Source: Imperialibacter roseus
Lineage (GTDB): Bacteria; Bacteroidota; Bacteroidia; Cytophagales; Cyclobacteriaceae
Length of the DNA: 64,000 bases
Direction: 5' to 3'
Assembly (NCBI RefSeq): GCF_032999765.1
Contig: NZ_CP136051.1
Coordinates: 806,001 to 870,000 of the forward strand
The notes below the pieces were generated by a model. It worked only from the letters and a program-made list of their open reading frames with translations. It was not told the origin of the DNA and searched no databases. Positions within the stretch are counted from its first letter, which is position 1, and each line of letters starts with the position of its first letter. The position numbers were made by a program, and so were the translations under genes. Of the stretch, positions 8,995 to 17,383 are shown one piece after another.

Positions 8995-9777
8995 ATGAAG
9001 AATTTAACGGTAGTGAAAGTTGGTGGTGGGGTACTGGAAAATGAGGAGTCTTCCAGCCAATTTCTTAAAGCATTTGCAGCGCTGGAGGGGAATAAACTGT
9101 TAGTACATGGTGGAGGAAGGCTGGCGGACCAGTACCTTCTCAAGCTTGGCCTTAAGCCAAACATGGTGAATGGCAGGCGGGTAACTGATAAGGATACGCT
9201 TGAAGTGGTGACTATGGTGTATGGTGGCCTGGTGAACAAACAGTTAGTTGCAAACCTGCAAAGCCGCAAGGTGAACGCCATTGGATTAACAGGTGCCGAT
9301 GGCAACCTGATAGTGAGCGTAAAGCGTCCTTCTGATGATGGAGTTGACTGGGGCTTTGTCGGTGATCCTATCGAGGTAAATGCCGATACCCTGAATGACC
9401 TTGTTGGGCAGGGTACGGTGCCGGTGATTGCGCCACTCACTCACGATGGGAAGGGGACATTGCTTAACACCAACGCCGATACCATGGCAACGGTGGTGTC
9501 AGTGGCTTTGGCCAGGCATTATGAAGTGACTCTCATCTTTGCCTTCGACAAGGCCGGAGTGCTCACCGATGTGGATGATGACAATTCTGTGGTTGAAAAG
9601 ATAGATGAAGCGGGCTTTGCTGAAATGAAAGCCTCCGGACAAATTCATTCGGGAATGATACCCAAGCTTGAAAGCGCTTTCGAAGCCCTGAATGAAGGAA
9701 TAAGGAAGATACGAATTGTGGGCTTTGCTAATATTTCAAATGAAAAAGCGGGCACAACGCTCCAGCTAGAAAAATAG
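8995..9777 (+). CDS. argB: N-acyl-glutamate kinase
   Basis: ATP-dependent phosphorylation of N-acetyl- or N-succinyl-glutamate, second step of arginine synthesis and, in many bacteria, the feedback-controlled one. The 260-residue amino-acid-kinase fold shows KVGGGV (residues 8-13), LLVHGGGRLADQYLLKLG, the substrate block ADGNLI and NTNADTMATVVSVALA. The short length, without the N-terminal helix of arginine-sensitive enzymes, suggests an arginine-insensitive form, which is inference. It is followed after 5 bp by the deacylase gene and then argH. Confidence 0.95.
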   Translation: MKNLTVVKVGGGVLENEESSSQFLKAFAALEGNKLLVHGGGRLADQYLLKLGLKPNMVNGRRVTDKDTLEVVTMVYGGLVNKQLVANLQSRKVNAIGLTGADGNLIVSVKRPSDDGVDWGFVGDPIEVNADTLNDLVGQGTVPVIAPLTHDGKGTLLNTNADTMATVVSVALARHYEVTLIFAFDKAGVLTDVDDDNSVVEKIDEAGFAEMKASGQIHSGMIPKLESAFEALNEGIRKIRIVGFANISNEKAGTTLQLEK

Positions 9778-9782
9778 AATAC

Positions 9783-10862
9783 ATGACAGTAAAAGAGTTG
9801 ACCGAAGGGTCAGTCCAGCTATTGAAAGACCTCATTGCTATTCAGTCTTTTAGCCGAGAAGAAGACCGGACTGGTGATGCTATTCAGAATTTTTTTGAGG
9901 AGCACGGCGTGCCTGTACAAAGGGTGCAGAATAATATCATTGTAAAAAATAAGCATTTTGAGTCTGGCAAACCTGCGATCTTGCTCAACTCTCACCATGA
10001 CACCGTCAAACCCAACAAGGGTTATACCAGGGATCCATTTCTAGCTCATGTGGAAGAAGGCAAACTTTTCGGACTGGGCAGCAACGATGCTGGGGGCCCC
10101 TTGGTCTCGCTTATAGCTACTTTTTTGCATTTTTATTACAAAACCGATTTGGCCTATAATGTTTATCTGGTGGCCTCCTCGGAGGAGGAGGTGTCGGGCA
10201 AGGAGGGGATAGAAATCGCCTTGCCGGTGCTGGAAAATGTGGAAGTAGGGGTAGTGGGTGAGCCCACTGGCATGAATATGGCAGTGGCCGAAAAGGGACT
10301 GATGGTGTTAGACTGTGAGGCCAAAGGTGTGGCCGGTCATGCTGCAAGAGACATTGGAGAAAATGCTATTTACAAGGCGATAAAAGATATTGAATGGATC
10401 AGAGCTCAGAAGCTGCCCAAGACTTCGCAATGGCTTGGTCCCGTGAAGATGTCGGTGACCGTAATCAATGCCGGGTCGCAGCATAACGTGATCCCCGATT
10501 CCTGCAAGTTTGTGGTGGATGTGAGGGTCAACGATTGTTATACTTTGCCCGAGATAGTTGACTTTATAAAACAGGGCGTTAGTTCAGAAGTGGTTCCCAG
10601 GTCGATGAGGATGAATCCATCGACTATTCCCGTTGAGCACCCACTTGTTTTGGCCGCTAAAAACCAAAACATCCATTTATTTGGCTCTGATACCACGTCA
10701 GATCAGGCGCTCATGCCATTTAGTACCGTAAAAATGGGGCCTGGACTATCAGAGCGTTCCCATACTGCCGACGAGTTTATCTACCTTTCAGAAATAGAAG
10801 AGGGAATAAAAATATACATTCGTCTTCTGGAAGAAGTGTTGAACAAACCAAGACCCGCTTGA
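9783..10862 (+). CDS. argE: M20-family N-acyl-citrulline/ornithine deacylase (ArgE-like)
   Basis: Zinc hydrolase that removes the acyl group late in arginine synthesis. With argF' in the cluster, the natural substrate is expected to be N-succinyl- or N-acetyl-citrulline, not acetyl-ornithine. The 359-residue protein shows the M20 metal and catalytic residues: HHDTV (His71, Asp73), NDAGG (Asp102), SSEEE (Glu134/135) and GEPTG (Glu160), with the dimerisation domain inserted after about residue 170. The spacing of 5 bp to argB and 22 bp to argH indicates one operon. DapE is a close relative, but the context favours arginine synthesis. Confidence 0.9.
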   Translation: MTVKELTEGSVQLLKDLIAIQSFSREEDRTGDAIQNFFEEHGVPVQRVQNNIIVKNKHFESGKPAILLNSHHDTVKPNKGYTRDPFLAHVEEGKLFGLGSNDAGGPLVSLIATFLHFYYKTDLAYNVYLVASSEEEVSGKEGIEIALPVLENVEVGVVGEPTGMNMAVAEKGLMVLDCEAKGVAGHAARDIGENAIYKAIKDIEWIRAQKLPKTSQWLGPVKMSVTVINAGSQHNVIPDSCKFVVDVRVNDCYTLPEIVDFIKQGVSSEVVPRSMRMNPSTIPVEHPLVLAAKNQNIHLFGSDTTSDQALMPFSTVKMGPGLSERSHTADEFIYLSEIEEGIKIYIRLLEEVLNKPRPA

Positions 10863-10884
10863 TCGGGCACTTCATTAAGCACAA

Positions 10885-12222
10885 ATGAAACTTTGGGATA
10901 AGAATATAACCACCAATCAGGCAGTGCATCAGTTCACTGTCGGAAACGATCAGGTGCTGGACATGCAGCTTGCAGCTTTCGATATTTATGGCAACATGGC
11001 CCACAGCAGGATGTTGCAATCTATTGGCATCCTTACGGAAGGCGAGTCAAAAGAGCTGCATAAAGGTCTGCTGAAATTGTTGGCTGAAGTGGAAGCGGGC
11101 AATTTCTCCATTGCACCCGACACTGAAGACATCCACTCTGAAGTAGAATTTCGGCTCACCGAAACACTCGGCGATCTTGGTAAGAAGATTCACACAGGGC
11201 GCTCCAGAAACGACCAGGTGCTGGTGGATTTGAAAATGTATGTGAGAGCTGAGATCGAAGAAGTAGTTCGGCTTATTGAACAGCTGGTCAGGCTTCTGGG
11301 TGAAAAAAGCGAGGCATACAAAGAAGTGCTTCTGCCGGGCTACACACATTTTCAGGTGGCCATGCCATCTTCAGTGGGGTTGTGGCTTGGAGCCTATGGT
11401 GAGTCCCTTACAGATGACCTTGAGCTACTTTTGGGGGCTTACAAGCAGGCCAACAAAAACCCACTTGGTTCCGGTGCTGGTTATGGTTCTTCCTTTCCTT
11501 TAGACAGAGACCTTACAACCAGGCTATTGGGTTTCGATGCTCCCAATGTGAACGTGGTTTATGCACAAATGACCCGTGGCAAGCTTGAGCGTTCTACACT
11601 CTACTCACTGGCAGGGGTGGCGCAGTCGCTTGCCAAGCTGGCTTATGACAACTGCCTTTACATGAGCCAAAACTATGGCTTTCTGTCTTACCCGGATGAA
11701 CTAACGACTGGCTCCAGCATTATGCCCCACAAGAAGAACCCTGATGTGTGGGAGCTGATTCGGGCTAAATGCAACGAGGTGTCAGCAACACCAACTGTAA
11801 TTCAGCAGGTAACAGGCAACCTTCCCTCTGGTTACCACCGTGACTTTCAGGTGCTGAAAGAGTACCTGATGCCATCCATTCAAAAAGTGAAAGACTGCCT
11901 GGCGATGACGCACCTGATGGTGTCAAATGTGAAGGTCAAAACGGATCTTGTAGCCAAGCCGGAATACGATTATCTGTTCACGGTGGAAAAGGTAAATGAA
12001 TTGGTGCAAGCTGGCATGCCGTTTAGAGAGGCCTATCGTGAGGTGGCCAAAGAAATAGGTGCCGGCACCTACAAGCCCAACCGGAACATCAAGCACACTC
12101 ACCTGGGGTCAGTCGGCAGTTTAGGGAACGAAAGAATAAAGGCCATGATGGAGGAGCGGGTGGCTGCTTTCAACTTTGGTAAAGTGCATTCGGCATTGGA
12201 CTCCCTTAAGAAGGGGCAGTAG
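10885..12222 (+). CDS. argH: Argininosuccinate lyase
   Basis: Splits argininosuccinate into arginine and fumarate, the last step of the pathway. The 445-residue protein carries the fumarase/aspartase signature GSSIMPHKKNPD (residues 276-287, with the flexible catalytic-serine loop), the HTGRSRNDQV block (residues 103-112) and PGYTHFQVAMPSS (151-163). The length is typical. It is the last gene of the arginine cluster; the next gene starts 86 bp downstream and is unrelated. No terminator is obvious behind it. Confidence 0.96.
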   Translation: MKLWDKNITTNQAVHQFTVGNDQVLDMQLAAFDIYGNMAHSRMLQSIGILTEGESKELHKGLLKLLAEVEAGNFSIAPDTEDIHSEVEFRLTETLGDLGKKIHTGRSRNDQVLVDLKMYVRAEIEEVVRLIEQLVRLLGEKSEAYKEVLLPGYTHFQVAMPSSVGLWLGAYGESLTDDLELLLGAYKQANKNPLGSGAGYGSSFPLDRDLTTRLLGFDAPNVNVVYAQMTRGKLERSTLYSLAGVAQSLAKLAYDNCLYMSQNYGFLSYPDELTTGSSIMPHKKNPDVWELIRAKCNEVSATPTVIQQVTGNLPSGYHRDFQVLKEYLMPSIQKVKDCLAMTHLMVSNVKVKTDLVAKPEYDYLFTVEKVNELVQAGMPFREAYREVAKEIGAGTYKPNRNIKHTHLGSVGSLGNERIKAMMEERVAAFNFGKVHSALDSLKKGQ

Positions 12223-12308
12223 TCTCTGGTGCATATGTTCATCGGCGCATTATCAGCTCAGCGGAAACCTTTCAATAGTTCATGGTACTTTAATAGAAAG
12301 TAAGTACA

Positions 12309-13010
12309 ATGAAATTGATAGGTTTATTTCTTCTTCTTTCTCTTTCTCTGGTTTTTGCTGGCCACGCACAAAATGCCATGGTAAGTGAGCGCCGGGATTT
12401 GAGGCCGTTTAGTGCCATTTATGCCAGGGGGGGCATTGATGTGTATATCAAGCAGAATGACTCCACCACCACACTTGTTGAGGGCACCTTGCCAGAGATG
12501 AAATATCTTATGACAGAGGTTGTGGAGGATGTTTTGTATATCTACTATTCAGATAAAGGGCTGAAAGATGGGCGAAACCGCAAGGGTCGGGTGTATATTA
12601 CTATCCCAACGATAGCCGGAATAAAAAGCAGAGGAGGTTCTGATGTGTATGGAGAAGGCGTTTTTAGATTGGACGCCCTGGAACTCATAGCCACTGGAGG
12701 AAGTGACATTCGAATGGCAGTAGCAACAAAGAAGCTTGTTGCCAACTCTTCGGGTGGAGCCGACATTATTCTCAGTGGAGAAACCGATTTCTTCAAGGCT
12801 GATGCATCTGGCGGCAGCGACATCAACGCTCATGATTTGAAGGTAAAAAGAGCGGAGCTCCAAGCCGGAGGCGGAGCCGACATTCACATATCTTTCGTAG
12901 ACGAATTGTCAGCAGAAGTTCACGGCGGTGCTGATATTTCTTACAGAGGCACACCTGACAAAGTGTATGTTGTGCAGAAGGGCGGCGGGGATGTGAAGAG
13001 AAGGAATTGA
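12309..13010 (+). CDS. Secreted DUF2807 (head GIN domain) beta-helix protein
   Basis: The signal peptide is MKLIGLFLLLSLSLVFAGHA, followed by a repetitive domain with recurring GG-(S/A)-D-I motifs (GGSDVY, GGSDIRM, GGADIILSG, GGSDINA, GGGADIHIS, GGADISY) about every 20 residues. That pattern is the right-handed beta-helix of DUF2807 proteins, often called putative auto-transporter adhesins and common in Bacteroidota. The 233-residue length is normal. The function is unknown; location is probably periplasm or cell surface. It may be transcribed alone. Confidence 0.85.
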   Translation: MKLIGLFLLLSLSLVFAGHAQNAMVSERRDLRPFSAIYARGGIDVYIKQNDSTTTLVEGTLPEMKYLMTEVVEDVLYIYYSDKGLKDGRNRKGRVYITIPTIAGIKSRGGSDVYGEGVFRLDALELIATGGSDIRMAVATKKLVANSSGGADIILSGETDFFKADASGGSDINAHDLKVKRAELQAGGGADIHISFVDELSAEVHGGADISYRGTPDKVYVVQKGGGDVKRRN

Positions 13011-13028
13011 GACTTTTTACCTTTTACC

Positions 13029-13598
13029 CTATCTTCTTAGTTGCTTGATCTTTATGTTGGCGGCCGAATCCTCAATCAGCGTCGTCAGTCTTTTCAGTCG
13101 TGTGACTTCCTGTTTGGCACTAATCACCCACCAAATAGCAGGTTTTTTATAAGAGGGAATCATTTTGCTGAAATTGCGCCACGCTGTTTTATTTGCTCTG
13201 AATATGCGTTCATAGTCTTTACCAAGGGTAACTTCTTTTTCTCTAAAGGAATATAGATCTGACATTTTATCTTCCCTCATCCTAAATATTTCAAGGCCTG
13301 CCGGGAGCATGAGTCCCAGTTTTGTGAGCTCGTCAACCTTTTTGATATTCACCGGACTCCAGATGCTTTTTGGCCTGCGGGGTGTGAAACGAATGGAGTA
13401 GCTCTCTTCGTCTATCGACCTCCTTATGCCATCTATCCAGCCAAAGCAAAGCGCCTGATCAACCGACTCTGGCCAGGTAATGCTCGGCTTGCCTGAACCG
13501 ACTTTGTAAAACCCAATCACTAGCTCCTTTTCTGAATCATGATTGCTTTCGAGCCACTTGCGAAAGTCTTCCGGCGTAGCAAAGAAGGTGGGTGACAT
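13029..13598 (-). CDS. YdeI/OmpD-associated (OmdA) family protein
   Basis: The 189-residue protein has the family pattern: an N-terminal YdeI-like part with WLESNHDSEKELVIGFYKV and QALCFGWIDGIRRS, then FTPRRPKSIWSPVN and a C-terminal OmdA-like helical part with KPAIWWVISAKQEVTRLKRL. Members are cytoplasmic, have been linked with bacteriocin protection in enterobacteria, and are usually of unknown function. It stands alone on the minus strand, facing the DUF2807 gene with only 18 bp between the two stops. Confidence 0.85.
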   Translation of the reverse strand: MSPTFFATPEDFRKWLESNHDSEKELVIGFYKVGSGKPSITWPESVDQALCFGWIDGIRRSIDEESYSIRFTPRRPKSIWSPVNIKKVDELTKLGLMLPAGLEIFRMREDKMSDLYSFREKEVTLGKDYERIFRANKTAWRNFSKMIPSYKKPAIWWVISAKQEVTRLKRLTTLIEDSAANIKIKQLRR

Positions 13599-13623
13599 TG
13601 TTTGGTATTCTAAAGCAGAGATA

Positions 13624-13658
13624 GAAAAATGATCATCCTCCCGCAGAAGGAGGATGAT
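13624..13658 (-). terminator. Rho-independent terminator of the cold-shock-domain gene (minus strand)
   Basis: ATCATCCTCC (13632-13641) and GGAGGATGAT (13649-13658) form a perfect 10-bp stem with a 7-nt loop. On the minus strand it is followed by CATTTTTC, a short U tract. It lies 24 bp after the stop of the cold-shock-domain gene and upstream of the YdeI-like gene, so it separates the two. Confidence 0.75.
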
Positions 13659-13682
13659 GGGCTACCGCTAGAGGTTAATCGA

Positions 13683-14135
13683 TTATTTCACCAACTTAAC
13701 GTTGATGGCATTCGCTCCTTTTGGAGTCATTTCAGTTTCGAAAGTGACTTTATTGTCTTCTTTAATCGGCTCCATTAAGCCTTTGGCATGGACAAAAACA
13801 CTTTGTTGAGATTCCAGGTCTTTGATAAATCCGTATCCTTTCGATTCATTGAAGAAGGTGACGATACCTGTTCTGGTGGGGTCTATAGGCTCGTTGGAAT
13901 GTTTGGGAACTCCAATTTCTATGTCGCCGGCTTTGGTGACTTTCTTTTTCTTTGGGTCGGGTGGGGTGGAAGTAAAATTGCCATCTTCATCGATATACAT
14001 TAGCATATCTTCCAGGCTCTGGCCTTTAGATGAGTTGGCTTTTCTTTCTTCTTTCTTTTCTTCTTTTTCCTTCCTCTTCTTTAACTTTTTCTTCTCTTTC
14101 TCTTTCTTGTTAAACGTTTCTTGCGATTTACCCAT
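13683..14135 (-). CDS. Cold-shock-domain protein with a basic N-terminal tail
   Basis: The 150-residue protein begins MGKSQETFNKKEKEKKK, with a highly charged Lys/Glu tail to about residue 35, a linker, and a C-terminal cold-shock domain (GIVTFFNESKGYGFIKDLESQQSVFVHAKGL, about 88-148). The RNP1-like KGYGFI and RNP2-like VFVHA motifs bind single-stranded RNA or DNA. The open frame reaches upstream to 14279, but the ATG at 14135 gives the N terminus seen throughout Bacteroidota for this group and avoids a Cys-rich, non-conserved leader. It probably acts as an RNA chaperone. It is transcribed alone and ends in a good terminator. Confidence 0.9.
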   Translation of the reverse strand: MGKSQETFNKKEKEKKKLKKRKEKEEKKEERKANSSKGQSLEDMLMYIDEDGNFTSTPPDPKKKKVTKAGDIEIGVPKHSNEPIDPTRTGIVTFFNESKGYGFIKDLESQQSVFVHAKGLMEPIKEDNKVTFETEMTPKGANAINVKLVK

Positions 14136-14352
14136 TATAAGTATTTTGGTTTTAGTTGAAATTACCTGAAACAACCCGAGCGGCGATTTTCGGCGTTTTG
14201 CAACTCGAATGTAGATCGCAGCGAAAGAAGAAGAGCCCGGGAAAGCAATCCAGCAACCACAGATGTGTGGCTTTTGCAAAGGTAGTGATAAAAGAAATGA
14301 ACCCCGCCTAATTGGCAGGGTTTATCTATCGACTGAGGTAGGGGCTGGTTGC

Positions 14353-16941
14353 CTATTCCGATTTGAGCGTCCTGGCTGGGTTGATGGCAGTCAGCCGGAA
14401 TACCTGGGTTGACACGATGAAGATTGAAATGATAAGGCAGCAAGCAGCGGAAATGGCCACTGCCTCAACACTCAGCTCGATGTGTAAAGGATAGTCAGAA
14501 AGCCAGTTGTCAGTAAACCAATATACCGCTGGCCCTGCGATGAGAACTGCGACGGCAAATAATTTGACAAAGTCTGATGACAGCAGATAGGCCAGCTGAA
14601 AAACAGACGCACCAAGCACTTTTCGAATACTTATTTCCTTGATCCTGCTTTCAGCCAGGAAGATAATCAGGCCAAATACTCCACAGAGGGCAATGATGAT
14701 AGCAATGGCTGTGAATGCGCTTACGACCCGGAAAAATTGCTGCTCAGATGCGTAGGTTCTGGCGAAGGCGTCGTCAACGAAGGCCATCTCGAAAGGGTCG
14801 GTAGAAAATTCTTTCCAGGTAGTTTCTAGCTGTTCCATAAGCGCAGGTAAATTTCCTGTTGTTACCCTCATCAACACATTGTCGGGGCTCACCCTGTAGC
14901 CAGCTCCGTAGACCATGTAGGCCACAGGAGCAATGGTACTGTGAAGCGATGTGTAATGATGATCTTCAACCACGCCGATTATTTTTCTGTTTTTGCCGCC
15001 AATCTCCACCACTTCACTAAGAGCTGATATTTTGCCCATGAAATCCCTCGCTTTTTCATTGATGACCACCGACCTGCCTGAATCGGCCTCGAAGGGCAAC
15101 GTAAAGGTAGCGCCTTCGGTCAGGTGAAGGCCTACGACGTCGAAATAGTCTTTATCGACCCCCACAATGTCGATACCCCTTTCTGTATCAGGCTCGGCTC
15201 CCTGCCAGTAAAATCCCCACGTGTTTTGCATTCTTGCTGGCAAGGGTTCTCCTGAAGTTGCCGCCTTGTCAACACCCGGGATATTTTTGAACGATTCCTT
15301 GAGTACATCTATTCTTTGCTGCAGCCCACGGTCATTCACCGCCACGTTGATCAATTGCTTCTGATCAAACCCCAGGTCGAAAGTCTTCATGTATTGAAAC
15401 TGAAGATAAACAACAACACTGCCCGTTATAAGGAAAATAGTGATGCAATATTGAATAGTGATCAAGACCTTTCTTGGCAGGCTGCTTGTTTTGCCTGAGC
15501 TATGCCCGCTGAGAGCAGCCACTGGCGAATACCTTGTGAGCACAAAAGCAGGGTAGAACCCGGAAAGAGCTCCAATGGCTACTATCCCAATTGCTGACCA
15601 AATCACTTCCCTGAACCCGAAGACAGAGGCGGATAGTTGGAGACTCATCCAGCTGTTGAGAAGCGGAAGCGCTATTATGATCAGGGCAATGGCAAATGTC
15701 GATGCCACCAATGTGTAAAAAACCGATTCAACGAGGATCTGGGCAATCAAGTCTGCACGTCCGGCGCCGATGGTTTTTCTTAACCCAATCTCTTTGGCTC
15801 TGGAGAGTGCCCTTGCCGTGGAAAGATTCACGTAGTTAAGCACAGCGATGAGTAAGATGAAAAAACCTATGGTGGAGAAAATGATGATATTGCCAATGTC
15901 TCCGGCGAGCTCATTTCCACCCATATTTTTGCTATGAAGATAAACCTCTTGCATCGGCTGAAAATCCATCCCTAGTCTCTCCACCATGTCTTTGCCAAGG
16001 TATTTCTCAATAATAGCCGGTGTCTGCTCCCTGATGCCCGAATGTGCCAAATCAGGAATGAGGGCATAGGTTCTCACCCAGCTAAACCCCCAATGAGAAG
16101 CCAGGGAGGCGTACATTTTATCAGCAACGGCCATCGAGCCGAGCCCCGAAAACTGAATGTGTGAGTGCTGCGGGGGATCAGCCACCACGCCCGTTACCTT
16201 CATGTTCAACTCTTCATTGCTGTCATAAATCTTCACCTTTACCACTTTATTCAAGGGGTTCTCGGCGCCGAAAAGCTTTTGACTCAGGCTTTGAGTAAGC
16301 ACAAGTCCGCTGGGATCTGATAGAGCAGTTTTTGGGTCGCCATGGATCAGGTTGAACGAAAAGAGGTCAAAGAAAGTAGAATCTGTCCAGTAGAAATCCT
16401 CGACAAGTATTGGGTCGATATCACCAATTTTCACAGGGTCACTTCCCATACTGCAGACTTTGGTCCCCGGAAACTCACTGCTAAGCACCTTGCCAAATTG
16501 AGAGGAGAGTGCTGCTGTGGGAGGGTCGACGGGGTCGGTTCGCAATACCCGGTAGAGTATGTCTTTTTTCTCATGAAACTGATCGTAACTGGTTTCATTC
16601 TTAACGTACAACCCAATGTAGAAAACGGAAGCGATGCCGAAGAAGAGGCTGAGTAGGTTAACGGCTGTGAATACCCTGTGCCGGAGCGAGTGACGAAAGG
16701 CAACTTTGAAATGATTGATGAGCATAATGTTCGTATTTAGTCCTTTGAGTTTCTTTATTCTGTAGAGCCTGACTGACCCCAGTACACCAAAAATGAAAAG
16801 CTTGTTAGCTTTACGTTCACCGTAAAGTGCAAGGTTTCTATCGTAGAGCTCACATAAGTCCCCTTCCAGCTCGTCGATGAAACGAGCCGAGCAGTACCAG
16901 CGCAGTAGCTTTACTGCCCACCTTGGCGGCGTATTATTCAT
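14353..16941 (-). CDS. MacB/FtsX-type ABC transporter permease with PadR-linked prefix domain
   Basis: An 862-residue inner-membrane protein. Residues 1-65 (PPRWAVKLLRWYCSARFIDELEGDLCELYDR) form the permease prefix domain found in Bacteroidota permeases encoded beside PadR regulators. Then come a first transmembrane segment near residue 90, a large periplasmic MacB-like domain, three FtsX helices (about 350-480), a second periplasmic domain and a final FtsX block ending in RLTAINPARTLKSE. Two FtsX units in one chain are typical of this subfamily. No ATPase gene is next to it, so the partner must be elsewhere or the protein may signal rather than transport. It overlaps the PadR gene by 8 bp. 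Confidence 0.92.
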   Translation of the reverse strand: MNNTPPRWAVKLLRWYCSARFIDELEGDLCELYDRNLALYGERKANKLFIFGVLGSVRLYRIKKLKGLNTNIMLINHFKVAFRHSLRHRVFTAVNLLSLFFGIASVFYIGLYVKNETSYDQFHEKKDILYRVLRTDPVDPPTAALSSQFGKVLSSEFPGTKVCSMGSDPVKIGDIDPILVEDFYWTDSTFFDLFSFNLIHGDPKTALSDPSGLVLTQSLSQKLFGAENPLNKVVKVKIYDSNEELNMKVTGVVADPPQHSHIQFSGLGSMAVADKMYASLASHWGFSWVRTYALIPDLAHSGIREQTPAIIEKYLGKDMVERLGMDFQPMQEVYLHSKNMGGNELAGDIGNIIIFSTIGFFILLIAVLNYVNLSTARALSRAKEIGLRKTIGAGRADLIAQILVESVFYTLVASTFAIALIIIALPLLNSWMSLQLSASVFGFREVIWSAIGIVAIGALSGFYPAFVLTRYSPVAALSGHSSGKTSSLPRKVLITIQYCITIFLITGSVVVYLQFQYMKTFDLGFDQKQLINVAVNDRGLQQRIDVLKESFKNIPGVDKAATSGEPLPARMQNTWGFYWQGAEPDTERGIDIVGVDKDYFDVVGLHLTEGATFTLPFEADSGRSVVINEKARDFMGKISALSEVVEIGGKNRKIIGVVEDHHYTSLHSTIAPVAYMVYGAGYRVSPDNVLMRVTTGNLPALMEQLETTWKEFSTDPFEMAFVDDAFARTYASEQQFFRVVSAFTAIAIIIALCGVFGLIIFLAESRIKEISIRKVLGASVFQLAYLLSSDFVKLFAVAVLIAGPAVYWFTDNWLSDYPLHIELSVEAVAISAACCLIISIFIVSTQVFRLTAINPARTLKSE

Positions 16942-17266
16942 AGTTGAGTTTTAAGTTGGGTAACAAGCTCCAGAGCTTCTCCCTTTGTTCTTTCACTTCG
17001 GCAAGGCTCCGCTCCCCGGACGCCGTTACTTTGTACAGCCTTTTTTTTCTACCACCTCGTTCTTGAGTGGCTCCGCCAAAGTAGGATTCGACAAAACCCT
17101 TTTCCTCCAACCTGTACAGCGCAGTATGAACTGTGCTCACTGTCACCTTGCGATCAATATTCTTTTCAATTTCATCCATCACGGTGATGCCGTAAGCATC
17201 GCCATTTAAAATGGCCACCGTCAATAGCACGAGTTCCTCAAACTCACCCAGGTATGTTCCTTTCAT
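16934..17266 (-). CDS. PadR-family transcriptional regulator
   Basis: A 110-residue winged-helix DNA-binding protein: LGEFEELVLLTVAIL, DAYGITVMDEIEKNIDRKVTVSTVHTALYRLEEKGFVES and the wing region RGGRKKRLYKVTASGERSL match the PadR N-terminal domain. It probably represses its own operon, as PadR proteins commonly do. Its 3' end overlaps the permease start by 8 bp. This fixed pairing of a PadR regulator with a prefix-domain permease is widespread in Bacteroidota. Confidence 0.93.
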   Translation of the reverse strand: MKGTYLGEFEELVLLTVAILNGDAYGITVMDEIEKNIDRKVTVSTVHTALYRLEEKGFVESYFGGATQERGGRKKRLYKVTASGERSLAEVKEQREKLWSLLPNLKLNYE

Positions 17267-17383
17267 ATTTCAATCGTAAATGTCAATCAAATAAAATGAT
17301 TAGATTCTTAAATGTCAATGAAATAGATTTCTTTAATATTCTGACTAAGCTGACATATGAGTACATAAGCTAAATTTCTTACA

